Positions 13,763 through 14,778 of a DNA stretch of 14,778 nt are shown here, in pieces. A program made the position numbers and the translations under genes. Every line of letters starts with the position of its first letter. Position 1 is the first letter of the stretch. Source of the stretch: JBFMFH01 sp040752275 (GTDB taxonomy: Bacteria; Acidobacteriota; Vicinamibacteria; Vicinamibacterales; JAKQTR01); assembly GCA_040752275.1 (NCBI GenBank), contig JBFMFH010000110.1, positions 1 to 14,778 on the forward strand, in the 5' to 3' direction. The notes beneath the pieces are model-generated. The model made no database searches. It was not told where the DNA came from and saw only the letters and a list, made by a program, of their open reading frames with translations.

Positions 13763-14778
13763 TCGGTTCCCCGTGGATGGCAGCTGTAACAGGCGGCGGA
13801 GTCGTAGCGGTAGCCGGACACGCCCGAATGCTCGCTGTCGGTCTCACCACGGCTGTGGCACCCGGTGACACAGCTGAATGCCTTGTAGTTGTTCGGATCG
13901 GCGTGGCAGGCGGAACAGGACCGCCCGGCGTGCTTGCCAGACGTGATCGGGAACCAGATGTGATCGAAGCGCCCCTGGTTCCACGACGTGTCGGATCCGC
14001 GATGGCAGGCCTCGCACGCGGTCGGGAAGCCGGCGGCCTGGTGATTGGGGCTCGACGTCCGGTCGTACTGCACACGATGACAGGGATAGCACTCGCGCGG
14101 CGTTCCGCGGTAGACGTTGTTCGTGTGGCACGAACTGCACGCGGCCGTGAGGTGCCTCCCGAGCAGCGGGTAGAACTGGTTGTGATCGAAACTCGCGCTC
14201 CACGTCGAGGAAGCTGCGTTGTGGCAGCTCTCGCACGCGGTGGGGAAGCCGGCGGCGGCATGGTTGGGGCTGGAGGTGCGGTCGTAGTCGGCGCGGTGGC
14301 AGCCGACACAGTCACGGGGCGTGCCCTTGTAGACGTTGTTCTTGTGACACGTGGTGCAGGCCTGCGTGGCGTGCACGCCCACTAACTGGAAGTACTGGCT
14401 GTGGTTGAAACCGGTTCCCCAGGTCGCGTCCGCGGCGTTGTGACAGCTCTCGCACGCGGTGGGGAAGCCGGCGGCGGCATGGTTGGGGCTGGAGGTGCGG
14501 TCGTAGTCGGCGCGGTGGCAGCCGACACAGTCACGGGGCGTGCCCTTGTAGACGTTGTTCTTGTGGCACGCGGTGCAGGCCTGCGTGGCGTGCACGCCCA
14601 CCAACTGGAAGTACTGGCTGTGGTTGAAACCGGTTCCCCAGGTCGCGCCCGAGGCGTTGTGGCAGCTCTCGCACGCGGTGGGGAAGCCGGCGGCGGCGTG
14701 GTTGGGGCTGGAGGTGCGGTCGTAGTCGGCGCGGTGGCAGCCGACACAGTCACGGGGCGTGCCCTTATAGACGTTGTT
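13759..14778 (-). CDS. Multiheme c-type cytochrome with tandem three-haem repeats, N-terminus beyond the window
   Basis: The 339 visible residues contain 13 CXXCH motifs and one CX3CH (CVTGCH), so up to 14 haems are visible. The frame stays open to the right edge, where the signal peptide and further repeats must lie. Each 73-residue unit has CT(A/T)CH, CVGCH and CESCH, plus three non-motif histidines (PNH, FNH, GVH). That one-to-one ratio suggests bis-histidine ligation of every haem. The C-terminal part is more diverged: CSSCH, CYPCH, CEACH, then CSACH, CVTGCH and CYSCH just before the stop. The PNHAAAGFPT.C..CH pattern occurs in large repetitive cytochromes of metal-reducing and related bacteria. 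It is expected outside the cytoplasmic membrane, carrying electrons. It overlaps the barrel gene by 4 nt, which supports a joint complex. Confidence 0.93.
   Translation of the reverse strand, partial: NNVYKGTPRDCVGCHRADYDRTSSPNHAAAGFPTACESCHNASGATWGTGFNHSQYFQLVGVHATQACTACHKNNVYKGTPRDCVGCHRADYDRTSSPNHAAAGFPTACESCHNAADATWGTGFNHSQYFQLVGVHATQACTTCHKNNVYKGTPRDCVGCHRADYDRTSSPNHAAAGFPTACESCHNAASSTWSASFDHNQFYPLLGRHLTAACSSCHTNNVYRGTPRECYPCHRVQYDRTSSPNHQAAGFPTACEACHRGSDTSWNQGRFDHIWFPITSGKHAGRSCSACHADPNNYKAFSCVTGCHSRGETDSEHSGVSGYRYDSAACYSCHPRGTE
14122..14778 (-). repeat. Tandem 219-bp coding repeats (73-residue three-haem units)
   Basis: The period is exactly 219 bases, marked by the repeated GACGTTGTT ending at 14121, 14340, 14559 and 14778. 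Units 14560-14778 and 14341-14559 differ at 8 of 219 positions by eye. Unit 14122-14340 is a mosaic: bases 14216-14340 match the neighbouring unit with a single mismatch (at 14224), while 14122-14215 is strongly diverged. All units stay in frame. The array continues past the right edge, so the copy number is unknown. The 13903-14121 interval is an older, diverged copy recognisable mainly at protein level. Confidence 0.95.

Noticed and set aside
13759..13850. Lipoprotein signal in the barrel protein (Cys28 in GVPC)
   Set aside because: The residues before the cysteine do not fit a lipobox (Pro at -1), and a normal signal peptidase I site (AFA) follows directly.
13903..14778. Regular repeats that might be a CRISPR array
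   Set aside because: The period is 219 bases, the repeats are contiguous without spacers, and they encode haem-binding units in one open frame.

Overview
The window is a GC-rich bacterial chromosome segment, densely packed with genes that have strongly GC-biased third codon positions. The gene content is an S9 peptidase with Gly/Arg/Pro-rich inserts, a PqqL-like M16 protease, a site-2 protease with CBS domains, an outer-membrane barrel and a tandem-repeat multiheme cytochrome. This suggests a Gram-negative soil or sediment organism, most likely Acidobacteriota of the Vicinamibacteria type. That placement is inferred from gene style only; no rRNA or other marker is present.

Layout from left to right. 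(1) 1-2068, minus: S9-family serine peptidase, cut by the left edge after the nucleophile Ser; a TATACT -10 element lies just upstream. (2) 2127-2390, minus: a possible 87-residue ORF of unknown function. (3) 2443-6176, minus: a tight four-gene operon, in transcription order an MttB-family corrinoid methyltransferase, a stand-alone MetH-type reactivation protein, a MtbC/MttC-like corrinoid protein and a homocysteine S-methyltransferase. The first two junctions are ATGA overlaps. The third is a 13-nt gap whose Shine-Dalgarno sequence sits in a small hairpin. A candidate promoter and a structured leader precede the operon. (4) 6322-9222, minus: exported M16 zinc protease with two M16 halves. (5) 9286-9801, minus: DinB-like protein. 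(6) 9928-11121, plus: geranylgeranyl-reductase-type flavoprotein, divergent from the DinB-like gene. (7) 11144-12262, minus: site-2 protease with a CBS pair, GTG start. (8) 12401-13762, minus: outer-membrane beta-barrel, coupled by ATGA overlap to (9) 13759-14778, minus: a multiheme c-type cytochrome running off the right edge, with 14 haem motifs visible and 219-bp tandem repeats.

Two systems stand out. The four-gene operon looks like cobalamin-dependent methionine synthase taken apart, with the methyl-folate-binding module replaced by an MttB-type methyltransferase. The simplest model is that the methyl group of an unknown quaternary or tertiary amine goes through the corrinoid protein to homocysteine, giving methionine, with the MetH-type activation protein rescuing oxidised cobalamin. 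The barrel-plus-cytochrome pair resembles a porin-cytochrome conduit for moving electrons across the outer membrane. Recently duplicated and apparently homogenised haem-binding repeats suggest the cytochrome changes length by recombination. Both models are inferences from domain content and gene arrangement.
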